Assembly (NCBI GenBank): GCA_030704615.1
Contig: CM060732.1
Location: 75,683,053 to 75,747,052 of the forward strand
Direction of reading: 5' to 3'
Origin: Takakia lepidozioides
Lineage: Eukaryota > Streptophyta > Takakiopsida > Takakiales > Takakiaceae
Length of the DNA stretch: 64,000 nucleotides
In this document: piece by piece, positions 21,969 through 32,753 of the stretch
Layout of the letters: each line of letters begins with the position of its first letter
Position numbering within the stretch: position 1 is the stretch's first letter
Translations under genes and position numbers: made by a program
The notes under the pieces: model-generated
What the model saw: only the letters and a program-made list of their open reading frames with translations
What the model was told of the DNA's origin: nothing
Databases searched by the model: none

Positions 21969-24242
21969 GTGTACTGTGTGCTAATGTTTGGTTTAAGCCT
22001 CGTTCCTCTCCAGCAGCATTGTCGTCCAGAATTCCATGGCATCGTCGTCAACAATTCCATTGCATCGTCTTCGTCTCCAGTTGGTTTCAGAAGGGGGGCT
22101 CAGGAGAGAAGAGGAGAAGAGCTGGGATGGACCCGTCACATGGCATACGCCGCCCGTCTTTGTGCAAGAATCATAACAGGGCCTGCCTCACCTCGCTTCG
22201 GTAATGCCAATAAAGAGATTACTCAGTTGAGACCCCGCTTGGCACAACAGATTTGGAACCAAGGTGGTGGTGACATGGAGACGATGACAGGTAAGAAGAT
22301 GGTAGCAGTAATTGGTGCAGGTCCGTCAGGCCTTGTGGCTGCCAAGAGCATGCTTGAGGTCGGAATTTCTCCTATTGTCTTCGACAAGGCACCTGAGCTT
22401 GGCGGGATGTGGAACCCCAAGTCGAATTGTTGCTGGGCTTCTTTGAAGACCAACATTTCACGATATTCGTGCTGCTTTTCTGACTTCCCGTGGGATTCTG
22501 ACGCCCCGATATTCCCTTCTCAGCGTCAGATGTGTGAATACCTTGAAGATTACGCCAACAAGTTCCTCCAACCTGAACACTTCTCTCTTGGCTCAGAAGT
22601 TACTAGTGTCACGAGAGGCAACGATGGGAGGTGGGTTGTACAGTGGTCATCTTTGGAGGAAAAAGGATCTGGAGAATTTGACTTTGTGGTGTTTGCGTCG
22701 GGGTTCTTCTCCATCCCCCATACACCTAGCATTCCCGGACTCGATGCCTTTGGTGGCGAAGTCATGCACAGCTCCGAGTACCGCTCGCCAGAAAGATTTA
22801 GAGACAAGCGGGTGGTGGTTGTGGGGGCATCACTCAGTTCAGCAGAGGTAGCAGCGGAGATTGCTACATATGCCACTGAAGTCATCAACGTAGTCGGCCG
22901 ACCGTTCTGGACTTTTCCACGTTTCGTTGCTCTTCAACCTGATTCTGCCACCACACCCTTCTTCCCTCTAGACTTGGCCTTCTACCGCCGCTCCAGTCGC
23001 ACCTCACACAGTAGTGATGAGGAAAAGCATCGGGAGCAAAATCAGTACTTGCGCAAGTTGTGCGGTGATCAAGGGGCCCTCAACCCGCAACACGACACTG
23101 ATCCACCATTTTTCGCAATCTCCGATTCATACCTGGAACTTGTCCGATCTAACCGTATTGTGGTTCGACTTGGGAAGGTGCAGGAGGTGCAGGGCCGTGC
23201 AGTGATCCTTGAAGATCAGACGATGCTTGCCGACGTTGACTGCATTATCTTCTGCACAGGTTTCCGATCGTCAATCCCTTACTTTTCTTCCGAATTGCTT
23301 GATATCCTATCCTTCGACCCTGCTGACAGGTTTCTCCCATTCCCCCTACACCGTGCCACCTTTCATCCCTCACTTCCTGGGTCCGCATTTGTGGGGATGT
23401 ACCGGGGCCCTTTTTTAGGCACTATGGAATTGCAAGCGAGGTGGGCAGCTGCCATCTTTTCTGGGGGATTACCTCCCATACCAGATTCTGTCCAGCAAGA
23501 AGGAGTTGCCCTTGAGAAAAAGATCAAAGATCAAACTCCACGACCCCAATATCCATATGGGGACTACGTGGGCTTTGTAGACGCCATTGCTGCAGAACTC
23601 AATGTTCTCCCCTCAAGGGATTGGTGTAATAAACACGACGTGGTCATCCCTGCCCACTTTCGTAAAGGAAGTGTGGCAAAAGAAGCTGTGGAAATTCTTG
23701 AGAAGGCATGTCAGGAGTTTTCAGAGGGTAAGATGGTATCAAATGCAGTGTTCCGCTCACTGGCTGGTTCATGGACTCTTCATCGCCGGATTGAAAACCG
23801 AATGGATTCTGCCCAATCTGGGATGGTTGAGGGGACGGCAACCTTCTCTGCCACAGCCTCGTCCAATGAATATCTCTACAGTGAGGTTGGGGAGCTTGCC
23901 ATTGAGGGGGGGCAGCACTTCCGAGTGCATCGCAAGTATGTGTATGTGTATGACACACAAGCTAACCAGATTGATGTGTTTTTTGAAAATCAAGGGATCC
24001 GGGGCTCCTTTTTCCATTCTCTTCACTTCCTGTCCCGCACAGAAAATAGAGCAATTGATAAAGGGGCAAGTGAGATGTCTGAGGGTTGGAGGGCAGAGGG
24101 ACAACACCTATGCAGCGAAGATATGTACAATGCTTCATATCGATTTGATTTCCAAGGTAATAGCCTTGCAAAGATGGAGATCTCATATTCCGTCATGGGG
24201 CCCAGGAAGAACTATACCTCCACTGCCACTTATATTCGATGA
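21969..24242 (+). CDS. Flavin-containing monooxygenase with C-terminal DUF6314-like domain, intronless
   Basis: Single open frame of 757 codons. FAD-binding GAGPSG lies at about residues 115-120 and is followed by GGMW. The FMO fingerprint reads FGGEVMHSSEYR (about 260-270). NADPH-binding GASLSS lies at about 286, and a C-terminal FCTGF motif (FATGY type) at about 428. These are the class B monooxygenase signatures, for oxygenation of soft N/S nucleophiles or carbon acids with FAD, NADPH and O2. From about residue 590 to the end runs a second domain with GSWTLHRRI, HRKYVYVYD, a conserved DVFFE segment and MGPRKNYT, which fits DUF6314. ATG choice is uncertain: 21969 opens the frame, 22140 (MAYAARLCARIITG) gives a basic, Arg-rich, presequence-like N end, and 22275 (METMTGKK) starts right at the catalytic domain. 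Typical plant FMOs have introns, so the absence here is notable. The substrate cannot be read from sequence. Confidence 0.85.
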   Translation: MYCVLMFGLSLVPLQQHCRPEFHGIVVNNSIASSSSPVGFRRGAQERRGEELGWTRHMAYAARLCARIITGPASPRFGNANKEITQLRPRLAQQIWNQGGGDMETMTGKKMVAVIGAGPSGLVAAKSMLEVGISPIVFDKAPELGGMWNPKSNCCWASLKTNISRYSCCFSDFPWDSDAPIFPSQRQMCEYLEDYANKFLQPEHFSLGSEVTSVTRGNDGRWVVQWSSLEEKGSGEFDFVVFASGFFSIPHTPSIPGLDAFGGEVMHSSEYRSPERFRDKRVVVVGASLSSAEVAAEIATYATEVINVVGRPFWTFPRFVALQPDSATTPFFPLDLAFYRRSSRTSHSSDEEKHREQNQYLRKLCGDQGALNPQHDTDPPFFAISDSYLELVRSNRIVVRLGKVQEVQGRAVILEDQTMLADVDCIIFCTGFRSSIPYFSSELLDILSFDPADRFLPFPLHRATFHPSLPGSAFVGMYRGPFLGTMELQARWAAAIFSGGLPPIPDSVQQEGVALEKKIKDQTPRPQYPYGDYVGFVDAIAAELNVLPSRDWCNKHDVVIPAHFRKGSVAKEAVEILEKACQEFSEGKMVSNAVFRSLAGSWTLHRRIENRMDSAQSGMVEGTATFSATASSNEYLYSEVGELAIEGGQHFRVHRKYVYVYDTQANQIDVFFENQGIRGSFFHSLHFLSRTENRAIDKGASEMSEGWRAEGQHLCSEDMYNASYRFDFQGNSLAKMEISYSVMGPRKNYTSTATYIR

Positions 24243-24830
24243 CCATCGAAGATCTCTATTACAGTCTCCATGCATTGCACAGTATGCAGATGTTTTGAGA
24301 GCAGAAGGTTTGAGAGCAGAAGGTGGGCCCTTATCTCAAACTTTGACTCCTCCTGGGCCAGAGGTGGAATTATCTGCCAGAGGTCCTCCCTTTCCAGCGC
24401 AATCTGGAGCACTCAACCTCCCACACCTGTTCCCCTGGCCCTCCCCTGGTGCCACAAGAACAATCATAACTCCAAGATCAAGGCTCACTTGAATTTTGAG
24501 AAGCTGCGCCGCCAACGTTGATTTTATTCAGCTTTAGAGACCCTTGGTCTGGTCTCTCTTTTAGCTCTCTAGCAGGTTTTCTCTGCTAGGAGTTGCATCT
24601 TCTAGATTTGGCCTTAGAGCTTGGAGGGGTTTCTGAGGCTTCTCCTAGTTTAGGCTCGATCTACCATTCTATGTTGAGAAGGCTTCTTAGCTTGCTGATT
24701 GACTTGAACCGTCGTCATTGTAACTTGCCAATCGAGGTGGCTTTCTGTCATGGTTATCATTTCCATGACTCCTTTTAATATGATTTAAAGGGCCTCCGTC
24801 CGCTGTTTTATAAAAACAAATCCTTGGTGC
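24243..24830 (+). repeat. Possible LINE 3' untranslated tail
   Basis: Sequence after the monooxygenase stop. Its last part (AATATGATTTAAAGGGCCTCCGTC, then TTTTATAAAAACAAA, about 24772-24820) resembles 53890-53925 and is typical of plant LINE 3' ends. No coding potential was identified. Confidence 0.35.
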
Positions 24831-25489
24831 ACCCCACATTAATTGTGTTTTTAGTGTGGGGAAAAATTAAACCCTTCATATACAAGCCATATGGCAGGTG
24901 ACGACGGAGGATCTAAGAGCCAATGCCCAAAGCTACACTAGGAGGGGGAGGAGGGAGAGAGGAGCTGACCAACAGGGCAACCAGCAACAAGAAGTTGGGG
25001 ACATCAATATGAGCCAAAGCAAAGAAGAGCCAAGAGACTAACTAAGCAACAAATGCATGGATCTCAGCAAAATGCAAAGCTCCAGAAGAGTCTTCAAAGA
25101 CAGAGCTAGGCAACTGACTAGCAAGTCATCAAAAGAAATCTGAGCTACGGGGGGACAAGGTGGAATGAAAGTGGTGCTCCCTTCTAAGTCCGACAACGAT
25201 GGGAGAGGAATATAGAAGATAGAAGATCCGATTGGATAGCCAACTTGAGGAAAAGAAGCTGCCACCCAGCCCACAGTCGAAACCATCGGAGAGGCTGGGA
25301 GAAGAGAGGGAGAGAGGAAAGAGCGATAAAATAATGGAGAAATCATTTATGTTATCAAGTGAGCCTTTGCCTTGCCACGATGGCTCCTTTGCCCCTATCC
25401 TCAAATTCAGGGGACAGGAAAATTGCTAACAAGATTCCTTCTACTGGGTTTTTTCCCTTTTCTTTTCTTCCTCTCACAGGGCGGCTTCA

Positions 25490-25644
25490 ACTTGGACCAG
25501 TCTCTCTGCAAGTATTACCACCTTGGCATGCGGGAAACTTTGGAGCACTGCTTAATAACTTGTCATCTGGCCTGTTCTAATGGGCTGAAAACTCTTGGAT
25601 TTTTGTCAGATTTGGAGAGTGGGGCCACTTTTCTTGACTTGTAA
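25490..25644 (+). pseudogene. LINE reverse-transcriptase zinc-binding (zf-RVT) remnant
   Basis: A short frame carries LCKYYHLGMRETLEHCLITCHLA, the Cys/His pattern of the domain found at the C end of plant LINE ORF2 proteins (Cys, spaced ETLEHC, then C). One expected Cys is Tyr. Nothing else of the ORF2 protein is visible next to it. Confidence 0.55.
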
Positions 25645-25649
25645 ATTTC

Positions 25650-27500
25650 AACTCTGCTTCTCGAACTCTAGTTCTTTTAGGTGTCATCTTTGGTGTAAAA
25701 TTTAGTCTCCCCCTTAGCCTCCCTGTTTTCAGTTCTTTGGAGAAAAGCCGAAATTTTGGTAGTCCTATGCTTATCCCAAACATGTGTCTTGCTTAAAATA
25801 GGAGCTGAGCTCATGCCAGACCACGTTCTTTCTCATTCGCTGATATGCTTAGTGTTCTCAGTTTGCCATATGAGCCAAGACGAACTTCATAAGCAAGAAA
25901 GGGAAAAGATTTATTCCCAACCCTCCGACGTGGTTGAGGGGGGGACTTCAATGGGGCAGGTCCCAAGGAGAGTCTATCAGACCCCGAACCAATAGAGAAC
26001 TTGTTAATGAGAACCCTCAAGTGGGAATGGGTCCTCTGTCCAGGCAGCCCCCTGTGTCTTTGGCCCAGGAGAAGGACCCTGCATATATCTGATCCAATCT
26101 GACTGAATGGCACCAACAATCAATCCAAAGATGTAGAGACTACAGACCCCACCTTTGTCCAAAGCAAGGTGATTAGATCATAAATGGGAGCTGCTACATA
26201 TATCAGCATATTTCCAGTAAGACCTGTAAGCCAAGCCCTTGCCATCCTTCAACAATGGACATAGATTAGAATTATGAAACAAATATTGATGAGGAATGTC
26301 TTCTTTGGAGGCCAGGGTCCTTGTGTCACTCTTATTTCTGGATGAGTTCTATGGCCAATTGTGTCTTGCTCTTTCTCGCGCACCTTCACTTTCCCCTGGG
26401 AATGGTGTTTGGGTTTGGGTGCAAGACTCTCTTCTATCTCCTTACACTGTTTTCACAGCCAACAATTGATCCATATCCTTTTTTAGGATGTTTGTGTTTG
26501 GGTGCAAGATTTGTCTCTTCTTCACTCTCCCTTTGGACATGTCTTGTTTGTATCCTCATATGGATGGGCCTAGGAATGCTTGCCAGTATTATTCTCCTGC
26601 GTGCTCTGCAGCACGGACATCATTAGCCCCTAAAGCCCTACAGCTTTTCTCACCCTTGACTCACCTTTTCATTGATAACTTAAAACATGCTGAGAAATCA
26701 TGTTCCTCACATCCTAGGCTATCTCTACCTAAAATGCCATCATTTTCCAACTGCAATTACAGGGGTTGGGGATGAGCGATGATGAGCCGCGGTGACCTGG
26801 TGAGCGTTTTTTAGGTTCAGACAAGAGAATCTAATCAGACCTGTAGGTTCGACAAGGTTTATAGGTTCGGCGCCCATAAGATGGCTTCGGATATAGGTTC
26901 AGCTTAGGATCAGAAATAGGCTCTGGCTTGGTTCTCTGTCGAACCACACATACATAGTGTAATGTGTGGTTCGCTGGATACATAAAGCCGAACCTAATAC
27001 CACACCAAACTCCAACCCAAACAAAATACAAAAACAAATGCTCATGCATACAAATTAATGTGAGCACATAATTTATTATATCTGGAAATCTTTAAATTGT
27101 GCTCACATAATATTCACTCTTGATTTTATGCTCACCAAAATTTCGGTCTGCTCACCTGCTCACCAACTACCAACACCCACAGAAACTTTTCATGCTCACA
27201 TATGGGAGATTCCCTTTAAAGACCTGTAACTCTTCACTCGCCCTCGTTTCAGAGGGCTTATCCAATGGGCCACCCCTCTGAAGATAGGATCTCCCCCACC
27301 GATCAACTCTTGGGGCTGTGGCAGCACTTCTAGCTTGCATTCAGTGTCGCCCCTGAATCATACCCCTCGCACAGAATCTAAAAGCCAGCACGGGGAATCT
27401 ATAGCCAAGGAACCTAAATCCTATGCAAGAAAGGTATTGTAACCTAGCATATACATTTTATCCATATACATGCAGTATCTATACATCTAGACATATGGAC
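25650..27500. other. Repeat-rich non-coding region
   Basis: No gene recognised. Includes a repeated phrase TTTGGGTGCAAGA near 26414 and 26499, several AGGTTCG words at 26845-26920, and a cluster of TGCTCAC/GTGAGCA words at 27060-27205. Confidence 0.4.
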
Positions 27501-27510
27501 TGGTTCAGCA

Positions 27511-27740
27511 GGTAGGTTCGGGCAGTCTGTTTTCTTCGGCAATGTTTTCTGGAACTGCTGTAGCTGCGCTCTATCTTGTATTAGCTGTCCAAACACCATC
27601 GTAGTAGTTTTAAGTTATGTTTTGGACAGCTAAGAAGCAGCTCCCTCTTGCAGACGCAACGAGGTTGAATGGGACGAGATAGAGCCCTGATATAACAACT
27701 CCAGAAAACCTGGCCAAGAAGACAACCACCCGAACCTACC
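27511..27740. mobile_element. MITE-like element with terminal and internal inverted repeats
   Basis: About 230 bases. The ends are GGTAGGTTCGGG and its complement, and the inverted similarity continues inward for about 60 bases with mismatches (TTTTCTGGA, GCTCTATCT). A second inverted pair, TTAGCTGTCCAAA at 27581-27593 and its complement at 27621-27633, forms an inner hairpin. No coding capacity. The target-site duplication is not clear. Confidence 0.65.
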
Positions 27741-27744
27741 CTCC

Positions 27745-28340
27745 CAAATGTCTAAATGTAATCTACCTATTGAGCACACTCTGGAGGATGTCGATCCAGA
27801 GTTGGCTGCTTTGCACCAGTTGCCTGAACCGGGGGATATATCTGCACAGATTCAGCCAACTGGGAATACTCAATATAGTCTATGGACGTAAGGGATAATC
27901 ATCTGACTCTTATACCCTTGATGCTCGACTCTGATTATAAGGTCACCCTTGATAATATTCTGGAAATTGATATTTACAATTGGTCGAGGATGTGAATTGA
28001 TTGCTCCCGCTCGACCTGCCCCTAGATTGGGCAAGGGGCCCTTCCAACCCCAGCTCTTCAGGGGAGTGCTCCGCCAGGATAACCCATTCCACCAGAAAAT
28101 GGACACCCTTACACATTGAATTTCCAAAGCCAGGGAACCTGTACAGGCTTGCCGCAAAAGTTATAGGCCGTCACCTGGGGGAATTGGGGCAAAATCTGGC
28201 AAGTAGTATCACATAAAATTCCCAAAGTCCCATGTCTTGTTTCATTTTTCACACATCACCACAATTCAGGGCTCTATTAATTTCGTGAGTCCCATACTCA
28301 TCGTCTTTGCTTCATGGTCAACTTTCCCAGGGAACGGTCA
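27745..28340. other. No gene recognised
   Basis: An open 95-codon frame on the minus strand (27870-28157) has no family signature. Confidence 0.4.
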
Positions 28341-28369
28341 TGAACCTAGCACCTGCAAAGTTGTAATGA

Positions 28370-28800
28370 ATGAAACAAAACACTTGCACCATACAAGAAA
28401 AAGATCCTCTCACAAGTTCTCCCTACAAGAACAAATGCCATCTTCGAAGTGGCGAAAGCCATTGGCATCCTGTACAACAATTGCTCACTCAACAAAAATT
28501 TAAGATGAACTTGGTGGCATGGGGACTCAACACACACCTGAAGGTTCTTGTTGACAAGACGAGCCATCCCTAGGGCGGTGCTGATGAGCCCAATAGGACT
28601 GGCCAGCTTCTCACAGTGATGTCAAAAAGAAAATTCCTTTCTGCTCCTTCTGCAGCCCATGCTGATCTTGATGCAGGAGCAACGTGACTCCGATACATCT
28701 GATTTTCACCATTTTTCTCACCTGTGCAGTATTGTTCCATCTGCCAGCTGCAGAATACATGTTTGATAGCCACACTTCCTTCGTATATTTTCATATACAC
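28370..28800 (-). pseudogene. Extra, decayed DYW tail next to PPR locus 4
   Basis: Aligns with the last 150 codons of the PPR-DYW genes in the same order and strand as the intact tail at 28898-29340: AKVRKM region, SEKLA region, IKNL region and a damaged FVLVGRTCE end. It has stops, frameshifts and an internal deletion covering most of the PG/HAEL part. It lies directly 3' of the intact gene, so it is a tandem copy of the gene end. Confidence 0.7.
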
Positions 28801-28897
28801 ATAGATACTCGATAGCTGACCTTTGCAGGCAATGGTATTTAACCAGCAGCTGCATAGTTTACTAAAAGAAAGCAAGACACTTGCACCTTACACAATT

Positions 28898-31351
28898 TCA
28901 CCAGTAGTCCCCACAAGAACAAACCCCATCTTTGAAGTGGTGAAAATGGTTGGCATCCCGTACAACAATTGCTCTCCCAACAATCTTTGAGATGAACTTG
29001 GTGGCTGTGTGGCAGTCACCACACACCCGAAGGTTCTTGATGACACGAAGAGTAGTCCCTGGGATTGTGCTGATCAACCCAAAAGCAATGGCCAGTTTCT
29101 CACTGTGGTGGCAAAGAGAGAATTCCTTTTGCTCCTCCTCCACATCATGCAATACAAAGCGCATGTCAGGTACATACCCTGCCTCCTTCATCTTCCCATA
29201 CAATCTTCTTAGCTCAGCATGTATTTCCTCTATTTGCGGATGCAATTTGTCGCCTACTAGGAAAGCATGCATCCTGTTATCCACCTCAATGTAGCTCTGC
29301 CCTGGCTCCTTTCTGACACACCTGTCTTTCATCATTTTCCTCACCTTTGCAGTATCATCCCACCTGTCAGCTGCGGCATAGATATTAGATAGCATCACAT
29401 AAGTTGTAGCATCCTGGCGATCCCACTTGAGAATAGATTTTGCTGCACGTTCTGCAACCTCCACATTGCCATGAATTCTGCTGGCACCAAGCAAGGCTTT
29501 CCACACCATAGCATCGGGTTGGACTGGCATTTTGTCAATGAAGTCCTCAGCCTCATCCAGTCGCCCAGCACGGCCAAGAAGGTCCACCATGCAGCCAAAA
29601 TGTTCCACTGAAGGGGTGAGGCCATGATCTTGACGCAGGGAATCGAAGTAGTGTCTGCCTTCATCCACTAGGCCCCCATGGCTACATGCTTGGAGAACAC
29701 AAATAAAAGTGACACTGTTTGGCTTCCAGCCTTCCTTTTGCATTTCTTCGAAAAGTTGGAGGGCCTCCCTACGACAACCATGCTGGGCATATCCTGCAAT
29801 CATTGCACTCCATGACACAACATTTCGTTTGGCCATATTCTCAAACACTTCTTTTGCATCCTTGAGGCTCCCGCATTTGGCATACATGTCCACAAGGGCA
29901 GTATTCAGAATCCTATTTGGTACAATTCCAGCTTTCATGATGTCCGCATGAACATATTTGCCCTTTTCTAGGGCTGCCAGGCTTGCACACGCATTACAAA
30001 TGCAGACAAACGTGACCTGGTCTGGCTTCACCTTTTCCTGGAGCATTTGCTCATATGTCGCCAAAGCATCCAATGCACGCCTCTTCTGGGCATATCCTGC
30101 AGTGATCGCATTCCATGACACCACATCTCGTTCAGACATATTGTCAAACACTAACTTCGCATCCTCAATGCTCCCACATTTGGCATACATGTCCACGAGG
30201 GCAGTATTCAAAATCATATTTGGTACAATTCCAGCTTCCATGATGTCCGCATGGACCTCTCTGGCCTTCTCCAGGGCTGCGAGGCTTGCACAGGCATTGC
30301 ATATGCAGGTAAATGTGGACTGGTCTGGTTTCACACCTTCCCACATCATTTGTTCATAAGCCTCCAAAGCCTCCATCCCGCACCCATGCTGGGTATATCC
30401 TGAGATCATCGCACTCCATGACACCACATTTCGTTCAGCCATATTGGCAAACACCTCTTGTGCATCCTTGAGGCTCCCGCATTTGGCATACATGTCCACA
30501 AGGGTAGTATTCAGAATCATGTTTGGTACAATTCCAGTTTTCACGATGTCAACATGGACCTTTTTCCCCTTTTCCAGGGCTACAAGGCTCGCACACGCCT
30601 TGCAAACACAAACAAACGTGACCTGGTTGGGCTTCACTCCTTCCCGCATCATTTGCTCATAGGTATCCAAGGCATTCTCACCACATCCATGCTTGACAAA
30701 TCCTGACATCATTATGTTCCACGTGACCAAACCTCGTTTAGGCATTTTTTCAAATACTCGGTATGCATCCAAGATGCTCCCACATTTCACATACATGTTG
30801 AGAAGGGTGTTGTGTAGAAACACATTTGGCCTCAATCCACTTTGGATAATGTGAGAGTGCACCTGCTTTCCGGCTGCTAGGCCTTTCATTTCAATGCACT
30901 TATGCAAGAGGGCGACATAAGCATTTGAATCTGCTGAGATGCCTCTTTGGTTGAAAAGTTGCAGAGCCTCATTCACTCGTCCTGCCTCACATAGTGTTCT
31001 CACACGCCCAGAAGCACCAGAAAATTCCTTGTGGGCTCCCTTGGTTGGTTGTTCTTCTGAGGCGGTGGTTATGGTGGGGGTGCCTGATTTTATCAACTGT
31101 GCTGCTGGTGATACTTCCAGTTGACCATCTACCCACGCAGGTGTCTTGTGGCTATCAATCCACAGTGGTTCATTAGTACTCTTGTGTCTCAAATCCGGGC
31201 CTCTTGGATTGACCTGGACCCACATTCTATCCCTGTCTTCTTCAGTTATCCCTGCCTCAGCAACAATAATGCATAGATCCTCCCCTTTGCTGGCTGACAA
31301 TGGCAGCCTAGAATTTCTATAGCAAACACCCCAACCCCACTTAACACACAC
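28898..31351 (-). CDS. PPR locus 4: PLS-class PPR-DYW protein
   Basis: Open frame of 817 codons. Near the N end is the second half of PDF motif 2 (NPRGPDLRHK; PLWID; PAWVDGQLE), then four PLS PPR blocks, E/PG (HPQIEEIHAEL) and a complete DYW domain: HHSEKLA, CGDCH and the terminal CSCGDYW, the canonical ending. By homology the exon begins at 31213 after a GGTCCAG acceptor; 31214-31351 is intron by comparison with loci 2 and 3. It is the shortest PPR array of the cluster. The deaminase looks fully functional. The upstream PDF exons are present but exon A carries a one-base insertion, so a fusion protein from the exon A ATG is not possible. A start in another 5' exon or inside this exon would be needed. 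Confidence 0.88.
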   Translation of the reverse strand: MCVKWGWGVCYRNSRLPLSASKGEDLCIIVAEAGITEEDRDRMWVQVNPRGPDLRHKSTNEPLWIDSHKTPAWVDGQLEVSPAAQLIKSGTPTITTASEEQPTKGAHKEFSGASGRVRTLCEAGRVNEALQLFNQRGISADSNAYVALLHKCIEMKGLAAGKQVHSHIIQSGLRPNVFLHNTLLNMYVKCGSILDAYRVFEKMPKRGLVTWNIMMSGFVKHGCGENALDTYEQMMREGVKPNQVTFVCVCKACASLVALEKGKKVHVDIVKTGIVPNMILNTTLVDMYAKCGSLKDAQEVFANMAERNVVSWSAMISGYTQHGCGMEALEAYEQMMWEGVKPDQSTFTCICNACASLAALEKAREVHADIMEAGIVPNMILNTALVDMYAKCGSIEDAKLVFDNMSERDVVSWNAITAGYAQKRRALDALATYEQMLQEKVKPDQVTFVCICNACASLAALEKGKYVHADIMKAGIVPNRILNTALVDMYAKCGSLKDAKEVFENMAKRNVVSWSAMIAGYAQHGCRREALQLFEEMQKEGWKPNSVTFICVLQACSHGGLVDEGRHYFDSLRQDHGLTPSVEHFGCMVDLLGRAGRLDEAEDFIDKMPVQPDAMVWKALLGASRIHGNVEVAERAAKSILKWDRQDATTYVMLSNIYAAADRWDDTAKVRKMMKDRCVRKEPGQSYIEVDNRMHAFLVGDKLHPQIEEIHAELRRLYGKMKEAGYVPDMRFVLHDVEEEQKEFSLCHHSEKLAIAFGLISTIPGTTLRVIKNLRVCGDCHTATKFISKIVGRAIVVRDANHFHHFKDGVCSCGDYW

Positions 31352-31487
31352 TACTCCCCATGCTGAATTGCTGACAAGACTTCAACATGTATTGGCAACA
31401 GGGGGAGGACGACCATTTCTACGGAAACTTTTCAATGCAATTTTGTTGTCTGCTTCTACTTCTGCTGCAAGGTAACAGACAAATCAC

Positions 31488-32121
31488 CTTTCTGCCTCGA
31501 TGGTCCCACCATTGACTTGGGTTTGAAGAATATTCCTTCCAAACCTTTCCATCTCTGTTGTTGGTTTTAGGATATTTGCCTGCAACCCCATTCACAGTAA
31601 CAACTCAAAAAATGCTTGGAACCACCATAGATCCACATAAGACTCACTTACAAGACCCATGATGAGAAAGTAGGGAAGAATCTGATACTACACGGCTATG
31701 CTTGTTGAAGAAGAAGGTGCCCTCACCATATTGTGCTTGACCTTGTGTCATGAAAGCAGGTAGCACTCTTTCACCCCCGGAGGATTCAACCAATCCGACC
31801 TCTTGTATGCGCTGCTGAAGTCTGTCGCCTGGTGATCTTCGATTGGTCTGTGAAAACTAACATGGTGCAGCTCAGCAGACATAGTTTTAAATACAGCCTC
31901 CTATGATCATGCCAACCTCCCAAGTGACGTATAAACACCTGGAAAAATCCTTGGGCAATGAATTTGCATGGCCTGCTTAGCTATGACACCAAAAGGAAGA
32001 ACAACTTTTGCAGAATAGAAAACTCCTTCATATCGTACATAAACAAAGCCGCACCTTGCCATCGCAGATGGTCGCGCCATTGTGAAGGATCTCTAAAGAA
32101 CACTCGCATGCGCTGTTCCAT
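31488..32121 (-). pseudogene. PDF-motif exons A, B and C of PPR locus 4, frame broken in exon A
   Basis: Exon C (31488-31579) is open and encodes NPSQWWDHRGRK before a GTGATT donor. Exon B (31727-31847) keeps frame but has a 12-base net loss that removes the LWIEGW core and alters PPWV. Exon A (32055-32121) encodes MEQRMRVFFRDPSQWRDH and ends one base out of phase with exon B; splicing gives a stop soon after. The frame continues open above the ATG to 32334 (QIEPGVTVMYVADSYTS), which may be more of an OSB-type exon after an AG at about 32243. Confidence 0.6.
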
Positions 32122-32296
32122 GCTCCATGGTTGACCTTCATGCCAAGAGCATGAAAACTTTGACATGTTCCATTGTGCAGGAGTGCTAGTGTAGCTGTCA
32201 GCAACATACATGACAGTCACTCCGGGTTCTATCTGAACTTGAAACATTACCAAAATTATAGATGCTAAACAAGCTTGTTCATGACAAGGCTGTCCT

Positions 32297-32729
32297 CTAA
32301 TGAGCGTCATTGCGAGTCTTACTTTCATCGTCAAGCCTCAATGGAGCTCCGGCATCCACATCAGGATCAGACCCGGACTCTGATACATTTCCATCATCAC
32401 CAGTGGCAATTCCCTTTTGGCTGCAATAGTACAGTGATGTTTGTACACCTTCCTCTGAAGAATCTTCTACCTGCCCATTTGTTTTAACATAGCGCCTCAA
32501 CATTCCACACAGGCCAATAATGTGCCCGCATGACTGTCTCTTGAATGATGGAACGGTGAGGAATTAGGTTGGCATAGAGATAAAATCCGCATACGAGCTC
32601 AGGAGAACTCCGGAGCAAGCTGCCATCCACACCAGTGAGTGGAAGAGAAGCAGAAGATAAATTGTTGTACAAGTCTCCCGGCCACTCCGAACTGATGTAA
32701 GAAAATGATTGCACGACCAGGCTTCTCAT
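32297..32729 (-). pseudogene. OSB-like exon relics: unidentified upstream exon and acidic C-tail
   Basis: Two adjacent pieces. 32484-32729 encodes WPGDLYNNLSSAS, LTGVDGSLLRSSPELVCGF and matches the reading at 16.2 kb (LTGRDGSVFGRSPERACG). 32297-32503 ends SESGSDPDVDAGAPLRLDDES and a stop, matching the acidic tail of the OSB-like gene at 15.3 kb (AVDDGAPLKLQDE). The PDF half that should lie between them is missing. This is a deleted copy of the gene at 15.2-16.4 kb. Confidence 0.5.
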
Positions 32730-32753
32730 CCAACTTGTTGCTAGGCCTCACAA

